Shown here: one piece after another, positions 1 through 8,508 of the stretch | How positions within the stretch are numbered: position 1 is the first letter of the stretch | Layout: each line of letters begins with the position of its first letter | Source: Caballeronia sordidicola | Lineage (GTDB): Bacteria; Pseudomonadota; Gammaproteobacteria; Burkholderiales; Burkholderiaceae | Direction: 5' to 3' | DNA: 64,000 nt | Assembly (NCBI RefSeq): GCF_000729995.1 | Contig: NZ_JNFG01000204.1 | Coordinates: 1 to 64,000, forward strand | Notes under the pieces: model-generated | Told to the model about the DNA's origin: nothing | The model's database searches: none | What the model saw: the letters and a program-made list of their open reading frames with translations, nothing else | Program-made: the position numbers and the translations under genes

Positions 1-290
1 CCCCCAAATCCCGTCCACCGGTGCGAACAAAAAACCAGGCCTAAAACTAAGTGCAAATCCCGATGATTGCGCTGCATCATTGGCGCGACAATAGGGCCTG
101 CGCGCGTGTTGCACCGCAGGTCTGCATCACCATTGTGCAGCACGCAAGAAATGCAACAGCACCACAGCAAAATCGCAACGGCAACGGCGCGTACCCAACA
201 CAAACACCGCCGGCCAAATCACGGGGAATGCGCCAAAAGCGCACCGAGCTGAAGCTGAAACAAAAGCTCAAACAAAGCACGGAAGGGGAC
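1..290. other. Leader region before the first liv operon
   Basis: No convincing gene is seen. An open frame continues upstream of the ABC ATPase start at 291, but it is basic, low in complexity and unlike the family, so it is treated as leader. Two overlapping 17-bp imperfect dyads of the form TGCA-N9-TGCA lie at 110-126 and 123-139. They resemble NtrC-type sites, but no matching sigma-54 promoter was recognised, so this is only a weak regulatory suggestion. Confidence 0.35.
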
Positions 291-1070
291 ATGATTCTCG
301 GCGATACGATTCTGGAAACCCGCGGCCTGACAAAAGAGTTCAAAGGCTTCACCGCCGTCAACGGCGTGAACCTGCGCGTGCGTCGCGGCTCCATCCACGC
401 ATTGATCGGCCCCAACGGCGCAGGCAAAACGACCTGCTTCAACCTGCTCACCAAGTTCCTGGAACCCACCGCAGGACAAATCGTCTTCAACGGCATCGAC
501 ATCACCGGCGAACGTCCCGCGCAAATCGCCCGTCGTGGTGTCATCCGCTCGTTTCAGATTTCCGCTGTATTCCCGCATTTGACAGTGATGCAGAACGTGC
601 GCATCGGCTTGCAACGCTCGCTTGGCACGTCGTTCAAGTTCTGGAAAAGCGAACGGGTTCTCCATGAACTTGATGATCGCGCCATGGACCTGCTCACTCA
701 GGTCGGGTTGACCGATTTCGCGGATACCACAACGGTCGAACTTTCCTATGGCCGCAAGCGCGCGCTCGAAATAGCAACCACGCTGTCGATGGAACCCGAA
801 CTCATGCTCCTCGATGAGCCCACGCAAGGCATGGGTCATGAAGACGTCGACCGTGTGACTGCACTGATCAAGAAAGTATCGGCAGGGCGTACGATCCTGA
901 TGGTTGAACACAACATGAACGTGATCGCGGGTATCTCCGACACCATCACCGTCCTGCAACGCGGCGAAGTGCTCGCCGAGGGCAGCTATGCAGAGGTATC
1001 GAAAAACGCGCTGGTGATGGAAGCCTACATGGGCAGCGCCGACGCCTCACTTGCGGGAGCGCACGCATGA
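291..1070 (+). CDS. Branched-chain amino-acid type ABC transporter ATPase, LivG family
   Basis: Nucleotide-binding subunit of a Liv-type (HAAT family) importer, 259 aa. It hydrolyses ATP on the cytoplasmic face of the LivH/LivM permease pair. Walker A GPNGAGKTT lies near residue 41, the signature is LSYGRKRALEI and Walker B is LMLLDEPTQGM, followed by the switch histidine in VEHNMNVI. The start at 291 follows a good ribosome-binding site (GGAAGGGG) and begins where LivG homology begins; longer upstream starts are not supported. Its stop overlaps the next start as ATGA, and the operon continues with livF, a binding protein, livH and livM. The substrate cannot be read from the ATPase. Confidence 0.93.
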   Translation: MILGDTILETRGLTKEFKGFTAVNGVNLRVRRGSIHALIGPNGAGKTTCFNLLTKFLEPTAGQIVFNGIDITGERPAQIARRGVIRSFQISAVFPHLTVMQNVRIGLQRSLGTSFKFWKSERVLHELDDRAMDLLTQVGLTDFADTTTVELSYGRKRALEIATTLSMEPELMLLDEPTQGMGHEDVDRVTALIKKVSAGRTILMVEHNMNVIAGISDTITVLQRGEVLAEGSYAEVSKNALVMEAYMGSADASLAGAHA

Positions 1071-1828
1071 GCACGATCGTGGAAGAGCGCCGCGCGGAAC
1101 AGTTGCGTGAGGCGTCGACTCAGGAGCCTGCGCTCGAGCTTGTTGGTGCACAAGCATGGTACGGTGAATCGCACATTCTTCATGGCGTGGACCTGACCGT
1201 GCATCGAGGCGAAGTGGTGACGCTGCTCGGACGCAACGGAGCCGGCCGCACCACAACGCTGCGCGCCATCATGGGTCTTACGGGGCGTCGCACGGGGTCG
1301 ATTCGTATCGGCGGACATGAAACCATCGGCATGTCGACGCACAAGATCGCGCACTACGGCGTGGGATATTGCCCGGAAGAACGCGGCATCTTTTCAAGCC
1401 TCTCGTGCGAAGAGAACCTGATGCTGCCGCCGCTCGTGGGCCCAGCGAAAGACGCCATGTCGATCGATGAAATCTATTCGATGTTCCCCAATCTGAAGGA
1501 ACGCCGCGTCAGCCAGGGCACGCGTTTGTCCGGCGGCGAACAGCAGATGCTGGCCGTTGCGCGCATATTGCGCACCGGCGCGAATCTGCTGCTGCTCGAT
1601 GAAATATCAGAAGGGCTCGCGCCTGTCATCGTGCAGACGCTCGCGCGAATGATCATCATGCTGAAGGCGCGTGGCTACACCATCGTGATGGTCGAACAGA
1701 ATTTTCGTTTTGCCGCGCCGCTCGCCGATCGCTTCTATGTCATGGAGCACGGGAAGATCGTCGAGCATTTCAATTCCAGCGAACTCGAAACGAAAATGCC
1801 GGTGCTGCACGAGCTGCTCGGGGTTTAG
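1067..1828 (+). CDS. Branched-chain amino-acid type ABC transporter ATPase, LivF family
   Basis: Second ATPase of the importer, 253 aa, translationally coupled to livG by a 4-bp overlap. The signature LSGGEQQMLAVARIL and the Walker B region LLLLDEISEGLAP are typical of LivF, as is VEQNFRFA with Gln-Asn where LivG has Glu-His-Asn. Walker A reads GRNGAGRTT: the normally invariant lysine is arginine (AAC GGA GCC GGC CGC ACC). Such a change usually weakens ATP binding, so this site may be degenerate while the LivG site does the work. I think some Burkholderiaceae homologues share it, but that is from memory. Confidence 0.92.
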   Translation: MSTIVEERRAEQLREASTQEPALELVGAQAWYGESHILHGVDLTVHRGEVVTLLGRNGAGRTTTLRAIMGLTGRRTGSIRIGGHETIGMSTHKIAHYGVGYCPEERGIFSSLSCEENLMLPPLVGPAKDAMSIDEIYSMFPNLKERRVSQGTRLSGGEQQMLAVARILRTGANLLLLDEISEGLAPVIVQTLARMIIMLKARGYTIVMVEQNFRFAAPLADRFYVMEHGKIVEHFNSSELETKMPVLHELLGV

Positions 1829-1909
1829 GACGTTAAACGCGCGCTCAACGCAAGTTCAACGCATCAACATGCGGCTCACCGCAAGAACAACAACTCAACG
1901 GAGACTGTA

Positions 1910-3133
1910 ATGAAGAAGAAGACCCTCGCGCGCCTGTCGGGACTCTGCCTCGCGGTTGCCGCGGCCACAGCTTCGCTGGTGGCCGGCAATGTCCAGGCAG
2001 CCCCCGGCGACACGGTGAAGATCGGCTATATCACGGACCTGTCCGGCCTGTATGCGGACATCGATGGGCCGGGTGGCCTCGAGGCCATCCGTATGGCAAT
2101 CGCGGATTTCGGCGGCAAGGTGAACGGCAAGCCGATCGAACTCGTCTACGCGGATCACCAAAACAAGGCGGACATTGCCGCATCGCGGGCGCGTGAATGG
2201 ATTGACCGCGACGGCGTGAACGTGATCATCGGGGGCACGAATTCGGCAACCGCGCTGTCGACGAACCAGGTCGCCGGTGAGAAGAAGATCCCGTACATCA
2301 ACATTGGTGCTGGCGCGGACAACCTGACCAACGAGCAATGCACGCCGTACACGGTTCACTACGCGTACGACACCATGGCGCTCGCCAAGGGCACGGGATC
2401 GGCCGTGACGAAGCAGGGTGGCAAGACGTGGTTCTTCCTGACAGCCGACTACGCATTCGGCAAGGCGCTGGAAAAGAATACGTCGGACGTGGTGAAGGCG
2501 AATGGCGGGCAGGTGCTCGGCGCGGTGCGCCATCCGTTGTCGGCCTCTGACTTCTCATCGTTCCTGTTGCAGGCGCAATCGTCGAAAGCGCAGGTGCTGG
2601 GTCTGGCGAACGCCGGCGGCGACACGATCAACTCGATCAAGGCCGCGAAGGAATTCGGCATCACCAAGACGATGAAGGTCGCTGCGCTGCTGATCTTCCT
2701 GTCGGACATCCATAGTCTCGGCCTCGAAACCGCGCAAGGTTTGGTTGCAACCGACAGCTGGTACTGGAACAAGGACGCAACGACCCGCGCCTGGGCACAG
2801 CGTTACTTCGCCAAGATGAAGAAGATGCCGACGAGTCTTCACGCAGCCGATTACTCCGCCGTCACCACGTATCTGAAGGCAGTACAAGCGGCGGGCACGA
2901 CGGATAGCGACAAGGTGATGGACCAGTTGCACAAGATCAAGATCAACGACTTCTACACGCAGAACGGCTACATCCGTGCGGACGGAAGCATGATCCACGA
3001 CATGTACCTGATGCAAGTGAAGACGCCGGCGGAATCGAAGGAACCTTGGGATTACTACAAAATCACGGCGACCATCCCGGGCGACCAGGCTTTCGACACC
3101 AAGGCGGAGTCGCGCTGCGCGTTGTGGAAATAA
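1910..3133 (+). CDS. Periplasmic binding protein of Liv-type ABC transporter
   Basis: Type I periplasmic solute-binding protein (LivK/peripla_BP_6 family), 407 aa. A clear Sec signal peptide (MKKKTLAR, then a hydrophobic core ending near AQAAPGD) precedes the mature start VKIGYITDLSGLYADIDGPGG. It lies 81 bp after livF and 149 bp before livH, inside the operon, so it should feed the LivHM permease. The ligand is not determinable from sequence; this sub-family often carries amino acids or small aromatic/organic acids. The start follows GGAGACTGTA. Confidence 0.9.
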   Translation: MKKKTLARLSGLCLAVAAATASLVAGNVQAAPGDTVKIGYITDLSGLYADIDGPGGLEAIRMAIADFGGKVNGKPIELVYADHQNKADIAASRAREWIDRDGVNVIIGGTNSATALSTNQVAGEKKIPYINIGAGADNLTNEQCTPYTVHYAYDTMALAKGTGSAVTKQGGKTWFFLTADYAFGKALEKNTSDVVKANGGQVLGAVRHPLSASDFSSFLLQAQSSKAQVLGLANAGGDTINSIKAAKEFGITKTMKVAALLIFLSDIHSLGLETAQGLVATDSWYWNKDATTRAWAQRYFAKMKKMPTSLHAADYSAVTTYLKAVQAAGTTDSDKVMDQLHKIKINDFYTQNGYIRADGSMIHDMYLMQVKTPAESKEPWDYYKITATIPGDQAFDTKAESRCALWK

Positions 3134-3282
3134 GCGGCCGGTTTATAGCGGCACTGCGGATTCATGTGTAACGCCGAGGGTTTGAATCGTCGCGACACGT
3201 TCCGCATGATCGATCGACGCATGACGGCTTGCTCATCTTGAGCCAGGCGGCATGCGTCGAAACTACTCTCACGGCAGATTCA

Positions 3283-4167
3283 ATGGAAATTTTCGGCATT
3301 CCGCTCGCGGCGATGATGAGCCAGTTGCTGCTTGGGCTGGTGAACGGATCGTTCTACGCCATCCTGAGCCTCGGCCTCGCGGTGATTTTCGGCCTGCTCA
3401 ACGTGATCAACTTCGCCCACGGCGCGTTGTTCATGCTGGGCGCCATGCTCACATGGATGGGGTTCTCGTATTTCAATGTGCCGTACTGGGCCATGCTCGT
3501 GCTCGCGCCTTTGGTAGTGGGCGTGTTCGGCATCATCATCGAACGGACGATGCTGCGCTGGCTCTATAAGCTCGATCATCTGTATGGCTTGCTGCTGACG
3601 TTCGGCCTGACGCTGGTGATCGAAGGCGTGTTCCGCGCGATCTACGGTTCATCGGGCCAGCCTTACGACGTCCCCGAACTGCTGTCCGGCGCGACGAATC
3701 TCGGCTTCATGTACCTGCCGAATTATCGCGCGTGGGTGGTGCTGGCATCGCTGGTCGTGTGTTTCGCAACGTGGTTCGTGATCGAGAAAACGCGGCTGGG
3801 TGCGTATCTTCGCGCGGGTACCGAGAACCCGAAGATGGTCGAGGCGTTCGGCATCAACGTGCCATTGATGGTCACGCTCACTTACGGTTTCGGCGTGGCG
3901 CTCGCGGCATTCGCGGGCGTGCTTGCCGCGCCGGTGATCCAGGTGTCGCCGCTGATGGGACAGTCGATGATCATCACCGTCTTCGCGGTGGTCGTTATCG
4001 GCGGAATGGGGTCGATCATGGGATCGATCCTGACCGGCCTCGGGCTTGGCGTGATTGAAGGGCTGACACGCGTGTTCTATCCGGAAGCGTCCGCGACGGT
4101 CGTGTTCGTGATCATGGCGCTGGTGCTGCTCGTGCGCCCGGCAGGACTTTTCGGCAAGGAAAAATGA
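3283..4167 (+). CDS. Liv-type ABC transporter permease, LivH family
   Basis: Inner-membrane permease, 294 aa, about eight hydrophobic segments. Hallmarks are LLLGLVNGSFYAILSLGLAV at the N-terminus, GLLNVINFAHGALFMLGA in the second segment and the EAA-like coupling region around VVVIGGMGSIMGSILTGL near the C-terminus. The start MEIFGIPLAAMM is preferred because homology begins there; an in-frame upstream start at 3229 would add 18 polar residues. The stop overlaps livM by 4 bp (ATGA). Confidence 0.92.
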   Translation: MEIFGIPLAAMMSQLLLGLVNGSFYAILSLGLAVIFGLLNVINFAHGALFMLGAMLTWMGFSYFNVPYWAMLVLAPLVVGVFGIIIERTMLRWLYKLDHLYGLLLTFGLTLVIEGVFRAIYGSSGQPYDVPELLSGATNLGFMYLPNYRAWVVLASLVVCFATWFVIEKTRLGAYLRAGTENPKMVEAFGINVPLMVTLTYGFGVALAAFAGVLAAPVIQVSPLMGQSMIITVFAVVVIGGMGSIMGSILTGLGLGVIEGLTRVFYPEASATVVFVIMALVLLVRPAGLFGKEK

Positions 4168-5138
4168 TGGTTAGGAAAGTGCTCTACGGCGTGTTGCTTG
4201 CCGGCCTGATCGCGGCGCCGTTCCTCGGCGTGTACCCCGTGTTCATGATGAAAGTGCTGTGTTTCGCGCTGTTGGCCGCAGCCTTCAATTTGTTGATCGG
4301 CTATACGGGACTGCTTTCGTTCGGCCACGCGATGTTCCTCGCCAGCGCGGGTTATTCCGCCGGTTACGCTATCCAGACGCTCGGCTTTACGCCGGAACTC
4401 GGCGTGCTTGCAGGCACGGCAGTGGCGACATTGCTGGGTCTCGTCGTTGGCTTGTTCGCGATCCGGCGCCAAGGCATCTACTTCGCGATGGTCACGCTGG
4501 CGCTCGCGCAGATGGTCTATTTCGTGTTCCTGCAGGCGCCGTTCACGCATGGCGAAGATGGCATGCAAGGCGTGCCGCGCGGCAAGCTGTTCGGCGCAAT
4601 CAGCCTCAGTTCCGACCTGACGCTTTATTACGTCGTGCTGCTGGTGATGGTGCTGGCGTTTGGATTTATCGTGCGCGTGGTGCATTCGCCGTTTGGGCAA
4701 GTGCTGATCGCGATCAAGGAAAATGAGCCACGCGCGATCTCGCTGGGTTACGACACGTCGCGTTTCAAGCTGCTGGCGTTTGTGTTGTCGGCGGGATTGG
4801 CGGGACTGGCCGGCGCGCTTCAAACGCTGGTGCTCGGTTTTGAAACGCTCGGCGATGCGTACTGGACCATGTCCGGCCTCGTCGTGCTGATGACCCTGGT
4901 GGGCGGCATGAGCACCATGTTCGGACCCTTGGTCGGTGCATTCATTATTGTGGCTCTGGAAAATCGTCTCGGCGATATCGGGAGTGCGCTGTCTTCGCTC
5001 ACCGGTATAGATTGGTTCAACTCGCTCGGAGAGTCAGTGACGATCGTGACGGGCCTGATTTTCATTGCATGCGTGCTGCTGTTCCGGCGCGGTATTGTGG
5101 GGGAAATCGTCGCACGGGTGAGGCCGCTGCGCGGCTAG
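4164..5138 (+). CDS. Liv-type ABC transporter permease, LivM family
   Basis: Second permease subunit, 324 aa. It shows the LivM pattern AAFNLLIGYTGLLSFGHAMF near residues 38-57, a long central loop with HGEDGMQGVPRG, and the C-terminal coupling motif VVLMTLVGGMSTMFGPLVGA. It overlaps livH by 4 bp and is the last gene of the first liv operon; a 600-bp non-coding stretch follows. Confidence 0.92.
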   Translation: MMVRKVLYGVLLAGLIAAPFLGVYPVFMMKVLCFALLAAAFNLLIGYTGLLSFGHAMFLASAGYSAGYAIQTLGFTPELGVLAGTAVATLLGLVVGLFAIRRQGIYFAMVTLALAQMVYFVFLQAPFTHGEDGMQGVPRGKLFGAISLSSDLTLYYVVLLVMVLAFGFIVRVVHSPFGQVLIAIKENEPRAISLGYDTSRFKLLAFVLSAGLAGLAGALQTLVLGFETLGDAYWTMSGLVVLMTLVGGMSTMFGPLVGAFIIVALENRLGDIGSALSSLTGIDWFNSLGESVTIVTGLIFIACVLLFRRGIVGEIVARVRPLRG

Positions 5139-5296
5139 AACGACAGGAACGGAAGCAATGTAATTTAGTTGGCGATCCGAACTATATGTCGTGAGGAGCA
5201 GTGGTTTTCCCGCGGTTTCCTGCGGCATTTGACAGCACCTCGATAAACGGACGCCCAATAAAGGTGCTAACGTGCACCACTAGGGTAAATGCTAGG

Positions 5297-5325
5297 TTGT
5301 CGGTATTCGTTGCGCAATCTAATAT
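5297..5325 (+). promoter_or_regulatory. Candidate sigma-70 promoter
   Basis: TTGTCG at 5297-5302 and TAATAT at 5320-5325 with a 17-bp spacer. It drives rightward towards the terminator at 5399-5432, with no full-length gene between them. Prediction from the consensus only. Confidence 0.4.
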
Positions 5326-5331
5326 CCGTTT

Positions 5332-5432
5332 CAGTTCTGTTGCACCCGAATTTTGAGGTGGAGAACGAGGAGACAACGAGGCATCAAGTGCCCGACCGAA
5401 AGCGCTGTTGGATGATTCCAACAGCGCTTTTT
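5332..5432 (+). ncRNA. Candidate small RNA or orphan leader
   Basis: Inferred transcript of about 100 nt from the promoter at 5297-5325 to the hairpin at 5399-5432. It contains a Shine-Dalgarno-like GAGGAGACAACGAGG around 5368-5382 but no credible open frame after it. It could be an sRNA, or the leader and terminator left after a gene was deleted. I do not recognise a known family. Confidence 0.3.
5399..5432 (+). terminator. Rho-independent terminator
   Basis: Perfect 12-bp stem AGCGCTGTTGGA / TCCAACAGCGCT (5401-5412 and 5417-5428) with a TGAT loop, followed by TTTTTATTT. The stem extends by A-T pairs on the outside. Confidence 0.85.
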
Positions 5433-5739
5433 ATTTGTGCTCCGAGCTTTTGCTCACTCTCGGATTTTCACATCCAAACCAATTTCTTCAGCCGGGATTA
5501 AAGGGCCTGAAACGGCCTTCGAACGCCCGCGATTTACATTAACTTAATCATTTTCGTACGGGTTTTCCCGAGCATTTTCCAATGCGTGCGTTGGCGCGCA
5601 TTCGCGCGCTCGAATGCCTTCAAAACGCTTGCCCCACCTGGTTCTCGTCCGCTACACTCGCGATTCACCGACCGCGTGGTCGGGATATAAAAATCGTAAA
5701 ATCGCGCCAGTGAACAAAACACATTTACGGGGCATATCA

Positions 5740-6906
5740 ATGAAGTTGGCTTTACGCTGGATCTCGACGGCGGCATTCGTCGCGAGCGTGTCCGCAGTGG
5801 TAAGTACGCAGGCTTTTGCAGACGTAAAGATTGGCGTGACGTTATCGGCAACCGGCCCGGCTGCATCGCTGGGAATTCCGGAAAAGAACACCATTGCGTT
5901 GTTGCCGAAGGAGATCGCGGGGCAGAAGATGGAATACATCGTCCTCGACGATGCGACCGATTCCACCCAAGCGATCAAGAACGCGCGCAAGTTGACGAGT
6001 GAAGATCACGTCGACGCCCTGATTGGTTCCACGGTGGTGCCGAATTCACTGGCGATGATCGACGTGGCGTCCGAGACCTCCACACCCATGATCTCCCTGG
6101 CTGCAGCGGCCACGATCGTCGAACCGATGGACGCCAAGCGCGCGTGGGTATTCAAGACGCCGCAGAACGACATCCTGATGGCGACCGCGATCGCGCAGCA
6201 TATGTCGAATCATGGCGTGAAGTCGGTGGCGTTTATCGGTTTCAGCGATGCTTACGGCGAGAGCTGGTTCAAGGAATTCACCAAGGCAGCGGATCTCGCG
6301 AAGATCAAGGTGGTCGCTAACGAACGGTTCGCGCGCAACGATACATCGGTGACAGGGCAGGTTCTCAAGGCCATGTCGCAGAATCCCGATGCCGTGCTGA
6401 TCGCGGGCGCGGGCACGCCGGCCGCGTTGCCGCAAAAGACGCTGAAAGAGCGGGGCTACAAGGGCACGATCTATCAGACGCATGGCGTGGCGAACAACGA
6501 CTTCCTGCGCGTGTGCGGCAAGGATTGCGAAGGCACGTTCCTGCCGGCCGGGCCGTTGCTGGTGGCCGCGCAGTTGCCCGATTCGAATCCGGTGAAGAAG
6601 TCGGCGCTGACTTATAAGCAGGCTTATGAAAATGCGTATGGCGCGGGTTCGGTGTCCACGTTCGGCGGTCATGCGTGGGACGCCGGCCTGTTGCTGCAAC
6701 GGGCGATTCCGATCGCATTGAAGAAGGGGCAGCCGGGCTCGCAGGCGTTTCGTGAAGCGTTGCGCGCGGCTATCGAGAGCACCCAGGATTTGCCCGGCTC
6801 GCACGGGATCTTCAACATGAGCGCGAATGATCACTCAGGACTCGATCAGCGGGCGCGCGTGATGGTGGAGATCGTCGGCGGGCAGTGGAAGCTCGCCAAA
6901 GACTGA
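5740..6906 (+). CDS. Liv-type ABC transporter binding protein (copy 1 of a tandem pair)
   Basis: Periplasmic type I solute-binding protein, 388 aa, signal peptide MKLALRWISTAAF...STQAFA then DVKIGVTLSATGPAASLG. The start at 5740 follows GGGG at 5729-5732 and begins a classical signal peptide; an upstream in-frame start at 5614 would add 42 unlikely residues. It is closely related over its whole length to the protein at 7172-8350, with long identical blocks such as PEKNTIALLPKEI and YQTHGVANNDFLRVCGKDC. Ligand unknown. It has its own terminator at 6937-6968, so it is probably transcribed separately from copy 2. Confidence 0.9.
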   Translation: MKLALRWISTAAFVASVSAVVSTQAFADVKIGVTLSATGPAASLGIPEKNTIALLPKEIAGQKMEYIVLDDATDSTQAIKNARKLTSEDHVDALIGSTVVPNSLAMIDVASETSTPMISLAAAATIVEPMDAKRAWVFKTPQNDILMATAIAQHMSNHGVKSVAFIGFSDAYGESWFKEFTKAADLAKIKVVANERFARNDTSVTGQVLKAMSQNPDAVLIAGAGTPAALPQKTLKERGYKGTIYQTHGVANNDFLRVCGKDCEGTFLPAGPLLVAAQLPDSNPVKKSALTYKQAYENAYGAGSVSTFGGHAWDAGLLLQRAIPIALKKGQPGSQAFREALRAAIESTQDLPGSHGIFNMSANDHSGLDQRARVMVEIVGGQWKLAKD

Positions 6907-6936
6907 CGGGAATCCACACAAATATATGAACCGACT

Positions 6937-6968
6937 AAAGGCGCGTTGCTTCGAACGCGCCTTTTTTT
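6937..6968 (+). terminator. Rho-independent terminator
   Basis: AAAGGCGCGTT (6937-6947), six-base loop GCTTCG, AACGCGCCTTT, then a T run. It closes the first binding-protein gene. Confidence 0.85.
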
Positions 6969-7171
6969 CTGAGCGTTATCGAGACGATGTTTTAGATGGG
7001 CTCGGCTGTATAGGCCTCATGGCCAACGCTGAGGGAAAACGAGTCTAGGCACATGCAATGACCGAAAATAGATTGAGCGGCGATTAAGCCAGGACCGCGC
7101 AACACAGATTCATAACAACTCGCAGTAGCGTACAAGGCGTGCGCGATGGCATAGCGTCTGGAGACGATGCA

Positions 7172-8350
7172 ATGAAAAAGACTCACTCGTGGAAGTGGCA
7201 AGGACGGCTGACGAGCGCGGCGCTTGGCGTAACGCTCGCCTTCGGTGCCGGCGCGGTGTTCGCGCAGGTGAAGATTGGCGTGACGTTATCGGCAACAGGG
7301 CCGGCGGCATCGCTTGGGATTCCCGAGAAAAATACGATCGCGTTGTTGCCGAAGGAGATCGGCGGGAAGACGGTGGAGTACATCGTGCTCGACGACGGTT
7401 CCGACACCAGCCGCGCCGTGCAGAACACGCGCAAGCTGATCGATGAAGATCACGTCGACGCTATCGTGGGCTCGACCGTCACGCCGAACTCGCTTGCGAT
7501 GCTCGACGCCGCGAGCCAGGGCAAGACGCCGATGATCTCGATGGCCGCATCCGCCGCAATCATCTCGCCGATGGACGCCAAGCGTTCGTGGGCGTTCAAG
7601 ACGCCACAGAACGACAGCCTGATGGCCGACGCGATAGCGGAATATATGGAGAAGCATGGTGTGAAGACGGTTGGCTTCATCGGCTTTGCGGATGCATACG
7701 GCGACGGCTGGTATAGCGTGTTCAACACCGCCGCGGCCGCGCACAACCTCAAGATTGTCGCGAACGAGCGTTTTGCCCGCACCGATACTTCGGTCACCGG
7801 TCAGGTGCTGAAGACCATGAGCGCAAATCCGGATGCCGTGTTGATCGCGGGTGCAGGAACGCCCTCGGCGTTGCCGGCCAAGGCACTGAAGGAGCGCGGT
7901 TACAAGGGCAAGGTCTATCAAACGCATGGGGTCGCGAACAACGACTTCCTGCGCGTATGCGGCAAGGATTGCGATGGCGAATTGTTGCCGGCGGGCCCGA
8001 TCCTGGTCACGGATCAATTGCCGGACAGCAACCCGGTGAAGAAATCGTCGCAGGCTTATAAGGCGGCCTATGAGAAGGCGTACGGCGTAGGGTCGGTATC
8101 GACGTTTGGCGGCCATGCGTGGGACGCCGGGCATATGCTGGAACAAGCCATTCCCGAAGCGCTCAAAACGGCTCAGCCGGGCACCGAAGCGTTTCGTGCA
8201 GCGCTGCGCACTGCGCTGGAGAACGTAAAGGACCTGCCGCTCGCGCACGGCGTGATGAACACCACGCCGACCGATCACAACGGCCTCGATAAGCGCGCCC
8301 GTGTGATGGTGCAAATTGTCGACGGCAAGTGGAAGCTGCAGAACGACTAG
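7172..8350 (+). CDS. Liv-type ABC transporter binding protein (copy 2 of a tandem pair)
   Basis: Periplasmic type I solute-binding protein, 392 aa. The start at 7172 has a good GGAG eight bases upstream (7160-7163) and opens a signal peptide MKKTHSWKW...GAGAVFA followed by QVKIGVTLSATGP. The mature chain aligns without large gaps to the 5740-6906 product, including the cysteine pair in RVCGKDC and FGGHAWDAG. It is followed by livH, livM-livG and livF, so it is the natural partner of that permease. Two close binding proteins for one permease suggest different ligand ranges or expression, which is inference. Confidence 0.9.
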   Translation: MKKTHSWKWQGRLTSAALGVTLAFGAGAVFAQVKIGVTLSATGPAASLGIPEKNTIALLPKEIGGKTVEYIVLDDGSDTSRAVQNTRKLIDEDHVDAIVGSTVTPNSLAMLDAASQGKTPMISMAASAAIISPMDAKRSWAFKTPQNDSLMADAIAEYMEKHGVKTVGFIGFADAYGDGWYSVFNTAAAAHNLKIVANERFARTDTSVTGQVLKTMSANPDAVLIAGAGTPSALPAKALKERGYKGKVYQTHGVANNDFLRVCGKDCDGELLPAGPILVTDQLPDSNPVKKSSQAYKAAYEKAYGVGSVSTFGGHAWDAGHMLEQAIPEALKTAQPGTEAFRAALRTALENVKDLPLAHGVMNTTPTDHNGLDKRARVMVQIVDGKWKLQND

Positions 8351-8413
8351 TTTGTGGCGTGGACCGCGCTTGCGCGTCGTGAATTTGGCGCGTTAGCGTG
8401 CCGGGGTATCAAC

Positions 8414-8454
8414 CATGGCCTGACGCTGCATTTCTCCCGCAGCACCAGGCCATG
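8414..8454 (+). repeat. Large stem-loop between binding-protein and permease genes
   Basis: Outer arms CATGGCCTG (8414-8422) and CAGGCCATG (8446-8454), inner arms GCTGC (8425-8429) and GCAGC (8439-8443), separated by an AC/AC internal loop. There is no T run. Such structures after binding-protein genes commonly protect the upstream mRNA and lower expression of permease genes; that role here is inferred. Confidence 0.55.
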
Positions 8455-8508
8455 TTTCGATGGGCTGACCCGGCAGCCCCAGTTGCAGGATGCTCCTAAA
8501 GAGGCAGT

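Larger units (their letters stand above)
5139..5739. other. Intergenic region between the two liv operons
   Basis: About 600 bp with no convincing protein gene. It contains a promoter-like pair at 5297-5325 (TTGTCG, 17-bp spacer, TAATAT) and a strong terminator hairpin at 5399-5432. Together they would bound a transcript of roughly 100 nt, entered separately as a candidate RNA. The rest up to 5739 is leader of the next gene. Confidence 0.6.

Noticed and set aside
110-139. NtrC-type binding sites before the first liv operon
   Set aside because: Both dyads match the consensus only in part and no sigma-54 promoter was found. They are noted in the leader entry but not claimed as sites.
51-290. 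N-terminal extension of the first ABC ATPase
   Set aside because: The segment is basic and compositionally unlike LivG, and a good ribosome-binding site sits directly before 291.
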